Source of the DNA: Posidonia oceanica
Taxonomy: Eukaryota; Streptophyta; Magnoliopsida; Alismatales; Posidoniaceae
Assembly: GCA_037176725.1 (NCBI GenBank)
Contig: JAZBRS010000011.1
Coordinates: forward strand, 7,874,001 to 7,938,000
Length of the DNA stretch: 64,000 nucleotides
Direction of reading: 5' to 3'
The notes under the pieces: model-generated
Database searches by the model: none
Seen by the model: the letters and a program-made list of their open reading frames with translations, nothing else
What the model was told of the DNA's origin: nothing
Program-made: the position numbers and the translations under genes
In this document: positions 1 to 10,849 of the stretch, piece after piece
Layout of the letters: each line of letters begins with the position of its first letter
Position numbering within the stretch: the stretch's first letter is position 1

Positions 1-848
1 GCTGATATCCAAAACTATCACTTGCAATTACGTTATACGGCTAATATTCAGTAACTATCCCTTGCAATTGCACTTTCCAGTTGATAGGACCGTAAATTAT
101 CGCTTCCGGTTGATAGGCCCGTAAACTATCGCTCCCGGTTGATAGGCCCGTAAACTATCGCTTCCGGTTGATAGGATCGTAAACTATCACTTGCAATTGC
201 ATTATACGACTGATAACCAGTAACTATCCCTCATGATTGCGCTTTCCGGTTGATAGGACCGTAAACTATCGCTCCCGGTTGATAGGTCCGTAAACTATCG
301 CTTCTGGTTGATAGGTCCGTAAACTATCGCTCCCGGTTGATAGGCCCGTAAACTATCACTCCCGGTTGATAGGTCCATAAATTATCGCTTCTAGTTGATA
401 GGACCGTAAACTATCGCTGTGCCAATCATGTTATACAGCTGATATCAAGTAACTATCACTTGCAAATGCCCTTTCTAGTTGATGGGACCGTAAACTATCG
501 CTCCCGGTTGATAGGCTCGTAAACTATCACTCCCGGTTGATAGGCTCGTAAACTATCGCTTCCGGTTGATAGGACCGTAAACTATCATTCTCTGGCATTT
601 GCGTTATATGGCTGATAACCAGTAACTATCACTCATGGATTGTGCTTCTGGTTGATAGGACCGTAAACTATCGCTCTCGGTTGATAGGCCCGTAAACTAT
701 CGCTTCCGGTTGATAGGTCCGTAAACTATCGCTCCCGGTTGATAGGTCCGTAAACTATCTCTTCCAGTTGATAGGTCCGTAAACTATCGCTTCCGGTTGA
801 TAGGTCCGTAAACTATTGCTTCCGGTTGATAGGACCGTAAACTATCCG
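1..848. repeat. Hierarchical minisatellite, about 29-bp units
   Basis: Tandem units of about 28-31 bp are built on GGTTGATAGGNCCGTAAAC followed by TATCGCTCC. Divergent linker blocks containing TTATA and CAGTAACTATC occur near 1-90, 185-250, 410-485 and 588-655, so the array has a higher-order period of about 180-230 bp. Each unit holds the short inverted pair GATAG/CTATC. The unit resembles the GATAACCCAAACTATCCGGC motif near 13835-13910 in the post-PMD region of element D, so it was probably amplified from such a sequence. It abuts the reverse transcriptase reading frame directly and extends off the left edge. Confidence 0.9.
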
Positions 849-868
849 GCCGATAAGCCCGACACCAA

Positions 869-3385
869 TGTGTATTCGGGGTATCATCCGGCAAGCTGCA
901 GGGCTACATTGTCAGCCAGAGGGGGATTGAAGTGGACCTGAGCAAGGCCAAAGCCATCGTGGACATGCCACTCCCCAAGACATAGAAGGAAGTCAGACGC
1001 CTGCTAGGGCGTTTGCAATATATCAGTCGGTTCATTGCGCAGCTCACACCTATCTGCGAACCGATCTTCAAGCTCCTGAAGAAGAATGCACAGATCAATT
1101 GGAGCGAGGAGTGCCAAGCTGCATTTGACAAGATCAAGCAGCTCCTAATCAAGCCTCTTGTCCTGGTCTCTCCCGTACCAGGGAGACCCCTGATTCTCTA
1201 TCTTTCTACCACCCAGTATTCCATGGGTGCCATCTTGGGCCAACATGATGAAATGGGTAGAAAGGAGCGTGCCATCTATTACCTGAGCAAGAAATTCACT
1301 AATTGCGAAGCCAGGTATAGCGTCATAGAGAAGACCTGCTTTTCTCTTATCTAGGCCACGCAGAAGCTAAGGCATTACAAGATGGTGCACCCGATCCAGC
1401 TCCAATGCCGACATGACCCCATCAAGTTCCTTTTTCAGAAGCCGACTATGTTAGGCTGATGTGTCAAGTGGCAGGTGTTATTGTCTCAGTATGACAAGAC
1501 CTTCGTCACACAGAAATCAATGAAGGGGCAAGCCATGGCGGATCATCTGGCCAACTTCCCCTTACCTGAATATCAGCCTCTACAGACACAGTTCCCTGAT
1601 GAGAACATTTTATTCACCATGGAGGATTCAGAGTAAAAGGATCTTGAAGACGAACTACAGTGGCATTTGTACTTCGATGGCACGGTCAATAGAAGAGGCA
1701 AAGGCATCGATGCTGTCCTAGCAACGCCGTAGTGAGTGCTAATCCCCTTCGCAAGGAAGATGATATTCCCTTGCACCAACAATGAGGCAGAGTATGAAGC
1801 CTGCCTTCAAGGACTGCAAGTCGCACTTGAGCATGATGTGCACAAGCTGCATGTACACAGAGATGCGATGTTGATCATCTCCCAGGTCAATGGTGATTGG
1901 AAGACCAAGGACCCTAAGCTGGTACCAAACCATGAATGCCTGTTGAAGCTGATAGATGAATTAGAAAGCATCCACTTCACCTACATGAATAGAGCCAGGA
2001 ACGCCTACGCAGATGCTCTGGCAACCTTGGCATCTTGGCTCTCTATACCCGAGCATCGTGCAGTGGACGTATCAGTCACTCATGTGGAACAGCCCGCACA
2101 CAGCATGACTATCAAGGAAGCGGATCCAGCAGAGGAACTCCCAAGGTACCACGACATCAAGGTCTTCCTGGAATCTGGCAACCCCCCACTAGGCACCTTA
2201 GCAGCAGACAAAAAGACTTTGGCGCATCTGGCGTCAAAGTATGTGATAAGGGCAGGACATCTGTATAGAAGATCTTACAACTAGATGCTCCTACGCTGCA
2301 TAGACAAGAAGGAGGCCGACACACTGATGCTCCAAGTCCAAGCAGGGACCTACGGCCCCCACATAAACGATGTGTTGTTGACCAAGAAGATTATGCTCTA
2401 AGGCTACTTCTGGTCAACCATGGAGGCAGACTGCTGCCAATTTGTGCGCAAGTGCCATAGCTACCAAATCCATGGGAACTTCATACACACTCCCCTATAG
2501 GAATTACATAGCATGTCTTCGCCATGGCCTTTCTCCACCTGGGGGATCGATGTCATTGGTGCCATACATCCAACGGCCTTCAACGGTCATCGCTACATTC
2601 TGGTAGCGATCGACTACTTTACCAAGTGGGTGGAAGCAACCTCCTATAAGACAGTCACTGCCGTGGCTACAGAAAAGTTCATCAGAAACAATATCATACC
2701 CCAGTATGGGGTCCCGCACACGCTCATCTCTGATAATGGCACAAACTTCATAGCCTAGAGGATCGAAGACTACCTGTAGAGCTTCAATATCAAGCATCAC
2801 CGATTCTCGCCTTATCGGCCACAGATGAACGGCGCAGTAGAGTCCGCCAACAAGAACCTTGTGAAGACCTTGAAGAAAATGGCGGAGACTGACAAGGACT
2901 GGCATGACAAGCTTCCGTACGCACTCTAGGCGTACAGGACATCGGTCCAGACCGCGACAGGAGCAACCCCGTACTCGCTGGTGTACGGCATGGTGGCAGT
3001 GCTGCCTGTCGAAGTAAAGATTCCCTCACAACGGATCCTGCGAGAAGCTGAGCAGGAAGAAGTAGAATGGGTCAAAGACTGCTGCATCCAGCTGAACCTG
3101 ATTGATGAGCATAGGCTGCAGGCCATACATCATGCTCAGTGCTACCAGAAGCGCTCAGCTAGAGCATACCTGAAGAAGGTTAGACCTAGAAGCTTCAATC
3201 TAGGGGATATGGTCCTCTAAGCTATCCATCTCCCCAACAGTCGAGGAAAATTCCGGCCCAACTGGCGTAGCCCCTTCTTAATCAAGCGGGTCTTCTCCAG
3301 TGGTGTAGCAGTCCTTGTGGACATGGACCAGGTTGAACAGTCAGAGCCGGTCAATGCATGCTACCTCAAGAAGTACTACCAGTAG
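869..3385 (+). pseudogene. pol: Gypsy pol remnant of element D: RT end, two RNase H domains, integrase
   Basis: One reading frame runs through with no frameshift but about 13 in-frame stops. It holds the end of RT (CVFGVSSGKLQGYIVSQRG) and the tethered RNase H (LGRLQYISRF; YYLSKKF). A second RNase H (about 1660-2080) keeps its acidic residues in YFDG, NEAEYEAC and HVHRDAM. A zinc-binding region follows near 2330-2470, and then the integrase core with its Asp, Asp and Glu residues in WGIDVIG, ISDNGTNF and MNGAVES; the last two are separated by 35 residues. The basic C-terminal part (YLKKVRPRSFNLGDMVL) ends near 3385. Duplicate RNase H domains are known for the Tat lineage. Most stops are TAG. 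The final TAG aligns with a Trp codon in element A, so the true end is uncertain. It is non-functional. Confidence 0.93.
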
Positions 3386-3886
3386 CCCGCCGCTACCTTG
3401 CAGAGTCCCCTCTCCCACTTCTTGCATTTACTTTCTTATGCATTTCTTTTTTAGTCATGTTTATTTATCTGAAAGACCCAAAAAAAAAAAAGAGAGAGAG
3501 AGATGTAAATGTATTATGTGCATTACTATCATAAGCCTGATGACGAAAATCAGAGATGCTTGCCTACTCTGGATGGAGTAACCTCTACCTCACTACTTAG
3601 ATGTCCTAACCAGTGAGGGAGCCACTATCCAATAAGGACAGACGAAATATCTAAACCCCTCTAGGACTTACACCTCCAGAGGAAGAAAAAATCCTAGGGT
3701 GTGAGAGAGTGTAAGCAAAACATACATGTCTTAGCCTGGGCACAATAGAAAAGAAAATAGAAGGCTGAGGCAGAAGTCGACCCTAGAGATAGAGGTGTGC
3801 AGCATAACCCTGTCTCCTCCAATTACCTTGGAGATGAATCAGAATCTACACTTGGGAGTCTGCAAGCCCTACAAGGCTTGGCCCCC
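3386..3886 (+). other. Element D spacer, first copy of a duplicated block
   Basis: This is non-coding sequence between integrase and the PMD ORF. It has a short polyadenine/GA tract near 3479-3502. From about 3765 a block beginning GAAGTCGACCCTAGAG matches a second copy at about 9810-10010 and the matching spacer of element A (about 49620-49810 on the minus strand). The solo LTR interrupts this first copy. Confidence 0.7.
3882..3886. repeat. Target-site duplication CCCCC, left copy
   Basis: CCCCC immediately precedes the TGTTGACACC LTR start. An identical CCCCC follows the LTR end at 9676-9680. Five base pairs is the usual Gypsy duplication length. Confidence 0.9.
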
Positions 3887-5339
3887 TGTTGACACCCCAT
3901 TTTGACAGGCCTGATCAATTGGAATCTCCTGGTAGCTTCTGGATTCAAATCTAGGTCCAAACCTACACATTCCATTTCATCCTTCTCTCCAAAACAAGCC
4001 CAAACTTAACCTAAAATTACACCTCTTTCCCAAGCCCAAAACTACCCAAAAATCATAGAAAAACTCACCATCCCCAACTTAGCAAACCTACCCAAAAACC
4101 CTCAAAAATTTCAAACCAAAACCACTCCCAAAAACCCTAGAAAACCTAGGTAAAACTACCCTTTTCCTACACCTCAAAACCCTTGCAAAACTTTACCAAA
4201 ACTAAACCCAAACCGTAGCTCAAACACTAGAGACTCTAGGCCATACATTTCCCAAATTTCACTTTTTTTCAAAACCTCTAACCCCTTCATTTACCCAAAT
4301 TATCCTTTTCTCTCTCCTCGGATTATTCTTTTCTCTCTCCTCTCTCTCTCTCCTGATTATCCTCCTTCTTTTCACCCCCTTCTCTCCCTTCTTCTTGCTT
4401 GGCTATGGGCCCCCCTTGTGCATCTATCTCTTCTGAATCTTATTTGTATTTTTACCTTATTTTTAGTATTTTCTTTGACTTTCAAAAAAATTATTTTGTT
4501 ACAACTCTTCCTTTTCGTCTCTACTTCTTCATTTCCCCCTTTTCTTCTTCCTTTTTCTTTTCTTTTCCTCTCTTCTACTTAATCCCTAAAAATCCTTAAA
4601 AACCTTTAAAATCCTAAAAACAAAAGGAAAACAAACCAAAACCCTAAAATAAATAATTAAAACAATTAAACAAACAATTAAAAACCAAAACCTAACTAAA
4701 TCTAGCTAAAATGAAAACTAAGAGTGCAACTTAAAAAATGCAAAACTAATAAAAATAAAATGCTATAAAATCAAGAAAAAACCAAAATATAATCAAAACA
4801 AGCAAAAGTAAAAAGCCTACTAAAAAAAAATCAAAAATAAGTCCTAAAGGGAAAAGAAAACAATTAAAAAATGCTAAGGCAAGTAATTAAGAGAAAAACC
4901 TAACTTAACAATCCTAAAAGGAAACAACTTGAAAACTTAATTAAAAAAAATTAATAATAATAATAAACAATCAAAATGTAAGAACACCTAATTAAAAACT
5001 TAACAAGAAGACCTAACCTAAAAAATATTAAAAGAAATTAACAAACAAAATCAAATCTAAAAGGAAACTTAAACAAAACCCTAAAAGATTAAAATCAAAA
5101 GCCAAAACTCACTCTAATTAATCTAAAAACAAACTTTAAAAAATCCTAATTAACATCCCAAATACTTAACAAGAAAGACATAATTAAAAAACAATTTAAA
5201 AAAATTAACAAACATTTTAACAAAATCAAAAACAATTTAAAGAAAAGAAAACCCTAAAAAACCCTAATCAAAACTAAAACTCTTTAATTCTAATTAACTA
5301 ATCAAAAACAATCACTAAAAAACCCAACTTAAAATCCTA

Positions 5340-5660
5340 ACTCAAACACAACTATTCCAAGAACCTTTCCTATTTTTATTTTATTTTTCTTTATTTTTAT
5401 TTCCTTCTTCTTTCCCTTCTTCTTTTCCCTTTCTTTCCTTCTTTCTTTTCTATTTCTTTTTTTCCTCTCTTCTGGTCCGGCCCAGTTGCAGGCCCAGCTC
5501 CTCCCCTCCTTCCTTCTTCCTTTCTTTTTTTTTCTTTTTTTCTTTCGCACAAAGCCTGGCCCGTTAGCCAGCCTCCTCTTCTTCCTTCCTTCTCCTTCTT
5601 TTTCTTCTCCCACAGTTCTTCTTCCTCTCCTGCTAGTCTCCCTCCTTCTCTTCAAAATTC
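5340..5660 (+). other. Long pyrimidine tract in solo LTR
   Basis: The tract is almost pure C/T. Equivalent tracts sit at the same place in D's LTR (about 15000-15430) and, as purines, in A's LTR (about 44500-44960). The ORFs crossing it are low-complexity artefacts. Confidence 0.8.
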
Positions 5661-6632
5661 AATTCTCTCTTCCCTCTCGATCCCATCAGCCTCCAGCTCA
5701 CTCCTCCTCTCTCAGCTCTCAGCAGGATCCCCAGGGAGCATTCAATGCATGTTGCCTCCGGCCGTCCTCGTTGCTACCAGCTGCTGCTCCTGCCGGTGGA
5801 TTTTCAAAATCCAGTGCACCCTTCACTCCTTCAACACCTGTTCAAGCTTCCCCTCCACTCCTTCTTCTCTGCCTTTTCGTCGTCCAAGAGAGAGCAAGCA
5901 ATCCAGAGAGCAGAAGCCACCCAGAACTCCCTCCTTCTTCCACTGAAATCGAGCCCTCTTCCTCTTCTTCCCTTTCATCCACACCAGAGCATCCAATAGC
6001 CTTAAAACTTCTCCCAATTCACCCCCCAATCTCGGCCAAACTTCCACCATCACAGCCTCCCGTTCCACGACCAAATCCACCCCGAAATCACCCCGAACCA
6101 CTCTGAAACCACTCATAGAACCCAACACATCCCCTTCCAAAATTCCGAGCGCATCAGACCACTAAATCCCTCCAAACTCCACCCTGGAACTCATCAGAAT
6201 CCCATCTCCCCAAAGCACCAGAGCCTTAGCCATTTCCTCCCCCACAGTCGGAGCCATCCACAACAAACACCTCTGCCCATTCTCTGCCAGAAATCAACCC
6301 AATCCCAAACTTCCCCTCCAGGCCTCCACCAGCCCTCCTTTGAATCCAGAAACACTCACCAAGCAACTAGAAGCTCGCCGGTACCCTCCAATTGATCCAG
6401 AGAGCAGCAGACACCTCCCCCCACCTCCGGCAGCCTCTACTGAACCCACTGAAGGCGAATCTTCCTCCAGGCTGCAAAACTCCGTTCTAGACATCCAAGA
6501 AGCACCGGAGCACATCACTGAGTGGATCCCAGCACGCCCGAGCCGTCGACAGCATCTGCAACAGCCGGACGAACTCTGCCGTCGATCACTGAAGCAGCTG
6601 ACGTCGAGGGGACTCCGCAGCCGCGGAATCAG
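5660..6632 (+). promoter_or_regulatory. GC-rich putative promoter/first-exon zone of solo LTR
   Basis: GC-rich sequence ends in ATCAG|GTACTG (donor GT at 6633-6634) and is followed by T-rich, AT-rich sequence. D (donor GT 16123), A (43900 on minus) and E (27705 on minus) also have a GC-rich block ending in a donor-like site. This suggests a first exon and an intron inside the LTR. Transcription start is inferred; no clear TATA box was assigned. Confidence 0.45.
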
Positions 6633-7019
6633 GTACTGCACTCTCCCATTAGCTTAGTTTCCCTCCTCTCTTGCTTTTCCACCCTTTAGACTTGGGTTCC
6701 AGCCCCTCCTGCCCGGAGTCAATGCCGCCACTTCATCTTCTTCTCCAGCGAGCTCCGGCTCTGTCTCGCCGCTCCGGTTAGCAGAAAGCAGCTCCGATCG
6801 TCGCCTGAGGACTGCACGAACCCTAGGATCACGCCGGTGCCTTCAGAACGTCCTCCCATCGCGCCGATCATCCGGTCGACCTCTGGAAGTCCAGCAGCCC
6901 TCTGTCGAGCTCCAGAGCAGGTCGCCCGCCAGTCAGCGCCTCACCAACACCCCTCTTCCTCCCTCGACTGCCGCTGGTAGCAACTGCTACAGTGGCCGTC
7001 GTTCTGTGTTTTTACTGTA

Positions 7020-8010
7020 GTGTTATTTTTCTTTACCATGCTATTTTACCATTAAATTGCATTTTCAGCTCTTGTTTTTATTTTATTACATTCTGGTCCT
7101 GCCCTCGTTTATAACTCATTTAATTCTGAATTTAAATCTTATTAAATTGCATGAAAAACTTAAAAAACTGCCTAATTGCATGTTGGTCCTTCTGCTGTGT
7201 TTTCTATTTAAGTTCATTTTAGTTCAGGCCCTCTAGTTTTTCATTATTGCATGCTAGTCCTTTAATTAATAATCTGATTTAATGCTTTATTTTTACCTTA
7301 GTAAATTGCATTTTTAAACCCTGTCTTTTTCATCATTTGCATTTTAGTCCTCTGTTCTGTTAACTTTGCATTTATTTTGCATCTTTTCTTACTGCATTGC
7401 ATTATTTCCCCCATACATTTTAATTTTGCATATAGGTCCTCCATATCATGCACAGCATTTGTTAAATCACATTTTTGCTTATAAAATTGCATTTTAGACC
7501 CAGCATATTTCAAACTTACACATAGGTCCTCTACACGTTTATAAAACTCATTTAAATGTATATTTTTGCTTATAAAATTACATTTTAGACCCTGCATCTT
7601 TAAAAATTGCACATAGGTCCTCTGTTTGCATTCTCAGACCATTTAAGACCACTGTTTTGCTTACAAAATTGCATTTCAACCCCTGCATGTTTCAAAATTG
7701 CATGTTAATCCTCCACATGATTTCAAAACTTATCATAATGCATGTTTACCTTATAAATTTGTATTTTAAACCCTACATTTTGCAAAATTGCACTCAGACC
7801 CTCCACTTTTCAAAAACCATGCATAAAAGCCCCCTAACTTTTCAAAATCTTTGCATTTAGACCCCGACTTTTTCAAAAATTGCACATAAGTTCCCAAGTT
7901 TTCTGAAAAATCATCCTTAGGTCTATTCTTGCATTTTTGCATGCATTGCACTCATGCATCCTTGCATTTGGCATTCCTGCACACACTTAAGCATTCTTAG
8001 CTCTCATTTA
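7020..8010 (+). repeat. Quasi-periodic TTGCATTTTAG tract
   Basis: Degenerate repeats of roughly 50-90 bp are built on TTGCAT, TTTAGGTCC/AGACC and TTTAAAAC. Similar tracts are at 16900-18370 (D LTR), 42200-43430 (A LTR, minus) and 62760-63900 (C LTR, minus). Confidence 0.75.
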
Positions 8011-8689
8011 CATGGGAGGACCTGTTTTGCACACCCCTAGGACCCCCTGTACACCTAGATCCATTCTTCTCCCCTATTCTGGTCCCTCTGCCTTGAAGCT
8101 GGGATATCTTCAAGTCTGGCCGTTGGATCTTCTCAACCAAGCTAACTGGACGACCCCGGTGGAGTGCTCTTCAGCATGGACCAAGCAGTTCTCAAATCAG
8201 TCTTCAGATTTCCAAGGTAAGTCCTCCTGAGCCCCTGCACAGCATTCTTTTGCACACCATTTGCATTCCATGCATTGTTTTTGTTTTCTGATTTCTCGAG
8301 CATGTAGAATAGGACCTCCTCTTCTCATCTATCAACTCTGTCTCTTCTTTTCGCGTACTCTCAGTGCCTTGTGTTGCGTTTCCCCTAGATTCACCACTAA
8401 TTGCGACTTTCTTCCCCCTTTTCCACGATCTGATCGCATCGCGAGCTTTTGGCAGCGTGCGAGACACATCGTAGGACATTTTGGTGGGATACAGTCACAA
8501 AACAGTGGTAATCCCTCCACTTGCTTCTCTTCCCCTTTTTAGGTCTTCACAACTACTTTGCGCGGTCCTTAAACAGTGTCTGTTCTCACACACGCACTGT
8601 TTGCTTCCCCCTTGCTTCTCTTACTCTTCCTCCTTGCATCTGCATCTGCTTGGCTTTGTCGACGTTCTATTTCGCCTGCCTGCTTTGCT

Positions 8690-8960
8690 TTTGGCACCGT
8701 TTTGCGTGCCCGCTTCGCTTTTGGCACCATTTTGCGTGTCTGCTTCGTCTTTGGCACTGTTTTACGTGCCTGCTCTATCTTTGGCACCATTTTGCGTGCC
8801 TGCTTTGTCTTTGGCACCGTTTTGCATGCCCGCTCTGTCTTTGGCACCGTTTTGCATGCCGTTCTTGTTTCTTGCACCGTTTCGCGTGCCGCTTTGTTTT
8901 CTGCACCGTTTTACGTGTTGGCTTTTTTCTTGCACTGTTTCGCGTGCCGTTCCTATTTCT
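8690..8960 (+). repeat. About 30-bp tandem repeats with GGCAC/GTGCC arms
   Basis: About nine units carry TTTGGCACCGTTTTGCGTGCC-like sequence, in which GGCAC and GTGCC can pair. The same array is in C's LTR on the opposite strand (about 61910-62045). It is not evident in D's or A's LTR, so it marks this subfamily. Confidence 0.8.
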
Positions 8961-9057
8961 CGCATCGTTTTGCGTGTCTTATGCCGTTTTCTCTTGCATG
9001 TCCCCTGCACTGCTTGGTTTTACTGCCGTTTTCTTTTTCACTTGCATTTGCATATAG

Positions 9058-9096
9058 GACAGTGATGCTTACTGCCTGGAGTTCTCACGAACCAGG
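9058..9096 (+). promoter_or_regulatory. Conserved double hairpin of the LTR
   Basis: Two adjoining inverted repeats are present: CAGT/ACTG around GATGCTT, then CCTG.GTTC/GAAC.CAGG with loop TCAC. The block recurs almost unchanged at 18911-18950 (D), 25794-25833 (E, minus), 41607-41642 (A, minus) and 61780-61815 (C, minus), while flanking DNA has diverged. I saw no match in B's LTR. A role in leader RNA structure is inferred. Confidence 0.75.
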
Positions 9097-9283
9097 TTTC
9101 GACCGGTTCGGAACACAGACAACGTTGCTGAGCACTTAGACTGCACGTTTACTTCCTTGCATTGCATCCCACCACTTAGAGCACACTTTTGAGCATTCAT
9201 TCAGGCATTCATTGGCATTTAGGCATTCAAACCTGCATTTTCCTGTGTATGCGAGCGTAAGCCTAGAAAGACCAATTCTCGGG

Positions 9284-9316
9284 CGTGTCGGGGGTGCCTA
9301 ACACCTTTCCCGCACG
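9284..9316 (+). promoter_or_regulatory. Conserved U5 stem-loop
   Basis: CGTG-CGGGG-GTG pairs with CAC-CCCCG-CACG around loop CCTAA (one C is T in this copy). The block is found in every LTR here: 19209-19241, 25565-25597, 28723-28756, 38025-38057, 41397-41432, 56324-56356 and 61557-61592. Some copies have compensating changes. Confidence 0.75.
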
Positions 9317-9499
9317 TAACAGGAGTCCTTGCCCAATCTTTTGGCCCGTAATAACCATATTACCCTCATCCTAGGCATGAGTCATATCATTTGCATTCAT
9401 TTGCATCTGTTTTCTTTTTGCATTGCATCTTTTGCTTGGTTTTGCATGTTAACTCACGCATTTCCTCCGATTTTCCTTGTCTCCCGATAATAGACACGG

Positions 9500-9510
9500 T
9501 GGCGACTCTG
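9500..9510 (+). other. Primer-binding-site-like fossil inside the LTR
   Basis: TGGCGACTCTG matches the start of the true primer-binding sites at 56896 and 25294, but here it lies about 175 bp inside the LTR end. Equivalent internal copies occur in all other LTRs of the window. Confidence 0.7.
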
Positions 9511-9675
9511 AATTGTCTTGTCTTCTTCTTTTCTTATCTTTTCTCCTCTGTTTTAAGTGTTTTCGAGTTGAGCCCTCCTCCTCGGACATAGCCGCTTATA
9601 GTAAGCCTGATTTCAATCGGTGCACATGAGCTTCTGGCAGTGTGCATGGACAATCTGAACACCAAGATTACTACA

Positions 9676-9680
9676 CCCCC
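9676..9680. repeat. Target-site duplication CCCCC, right copy
   Basis: Matches CCCCC at 3882-3886 on the other side of the solo LTR. Confidence 0.9.
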
Positions 9681-10849
9681 CGTCTCAAAACCAGGAGCCC
9701 ATTACCTTTAGGTTAGGGACAGCGGAAGCCTGCAAGCCAAAAAAAAAAATTAAAGAACAAGAAAGAAATAAGAAATGAAAAGAAAAAGCAACAAAAAAAA
9801 GGGGGGAGGAAAGACAAAAGTCAACCCCAGAAAAGAGGCAAGCAGCGTGATCCCGCCCCCTTCTGCCTATCTTAGAGAGGAACTAAAGTTTGTGCCTGGG
9901 AAATACACAAGTCCCACGGGGCCTTGCCACCCTTTCCTGGCAAGCAGCTCCCCAGCTCCAAACCAAGTGTGCCCACTACCTCCAAGCTAGGGATAAGGGA
10001 AACCTGCACACCTATGTGGGAGCTAAAGAAAAAAAAAATGATGATGATGAAAAGAGTAGGTGTAGGTCCTTAAGAGTTTCGGATGGAGCCTATCCTTACT
10101 ACACCACCACCCAAGCACCACCAATACCCATTCCGGAGTGCCACCAACAGTTAGGAATCCGAATAGAGTCTGGTGAATCAGAGACTGCTCCTTTCCTTTG
10201 CAGCAGGCATCAAGCACTTCATATGCTGAGGGCAATAGAAATTTAGTATAGATCATGCATGCATCTATCCACTCTCAAATCACTTCTTTTGCCCCTTTCC
10301 TCCCACTCTGCAAGGCTCAGCTCGGCGTTGGGACAGTACTTTTGCCAAGGCAGGTTGACCACCTCCAAGCCTCAGAACGGTCCATCACTGTCAGTGCAGC
10401 AGCCCAAAGAGTGCACTAGTAATCAGAGATAGGGCAGCCACTCCAGATGTAGTAGGACAACTTTGGCACCCCGTGGGGCCCCTCATGGGCCGTCGGGTCT
10501 GCGTAGTCAGGCACCGCCCCTAATCTCTTTGCGACTTCACTCCGGGCGAGCGAAGTCCCTTTCTACTTGTTTCCTTGCTCCGTGCAGGACAAGGACAAGC
10601 GTACCTCCTTTGTGACTTCGTTCCAGACGGATGAAGCCCCCTTCCCTTGTCTCCTCGCTCTACATGGACGAGGATAAGAGTGCCTTTTGTGCGAGTTCGC
10701 CCTGTGCAGGCAAAGCCCCCCTTGCATAGCCAAATGTGCTTAGATTTTATGATTTGACTGTTAGCTGTGACCTATGAACTGCTTTATCAGCTTTATATGC
10801 ACATCTGCTTCTCTGGCAGCTAGTATTATATGCCTGTACATGTTCTAGA
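9681..10849 (+). other. Element D spacer upstream of the PMD ORF
   Basis: The rest of the first spacer block (to about 9740) is followed by an A-rich stretch and a second, complete copy of the block (about 9810-10010). 10310-10360 matches 49195-49265 of A in reverse. At 10520-10725 three successive GACTTC../GAAGTC-like and CTTGT../ACAAG-like inverted pairs form a short hairpin cluster that resembles the big array of element A. No credible gene is present. Confidence 0.65.

Larger units (their letters stand above)
3887..9675 (+). mobile_element. Solo LTR, 5.8 kb, inserted in element D
   Basis: The LTR starts TGTTGACACCCC, ends GATTACTACA, and is flanked by CCCCC on both sides, so it is a complete solo LTR left by recombination between two LTRs. 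Internal order: telo-box-like AAACCCTAG stretch (about 3960-4250), A-rich tract (4570-5340), pyrimidine tract (5340-5660), GC-rich probable promoter/first exon (5660-6990), quasi-periodic GCATTTTAG-type tract (7020-8010), a GTAAGTCC site (8217), about 30-bp repeats (8690-8960), then the conserved U5 hairpins and a primer-binding-site fossil near 9500. At 5789 bp it is unusually long. Its close relative is the LTR of element C. Confidence 0.93.

Noticed and set aside
1..848. CRISPR-like array
   Set aside because: Regular 29-bp repeats, but no unique spacers; units are contiguous, and the context is plant retrotransposon DNA.
5329..5655. Lys/Arg-rich or Phe/Leu-rich ORFs in the polypyrimidine tract
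   Set aside because: Low-complexity translation of a C/T tract; similar artefacts occur at 15222-15494 and 44797-45022.
8481..9139. Cys/Phe-rich ORFs of about 190 codons
   Set aside because: Open frames come from the 30-bp LTR repeats; three overlapping frames on one strand are open, and no domain is visible.
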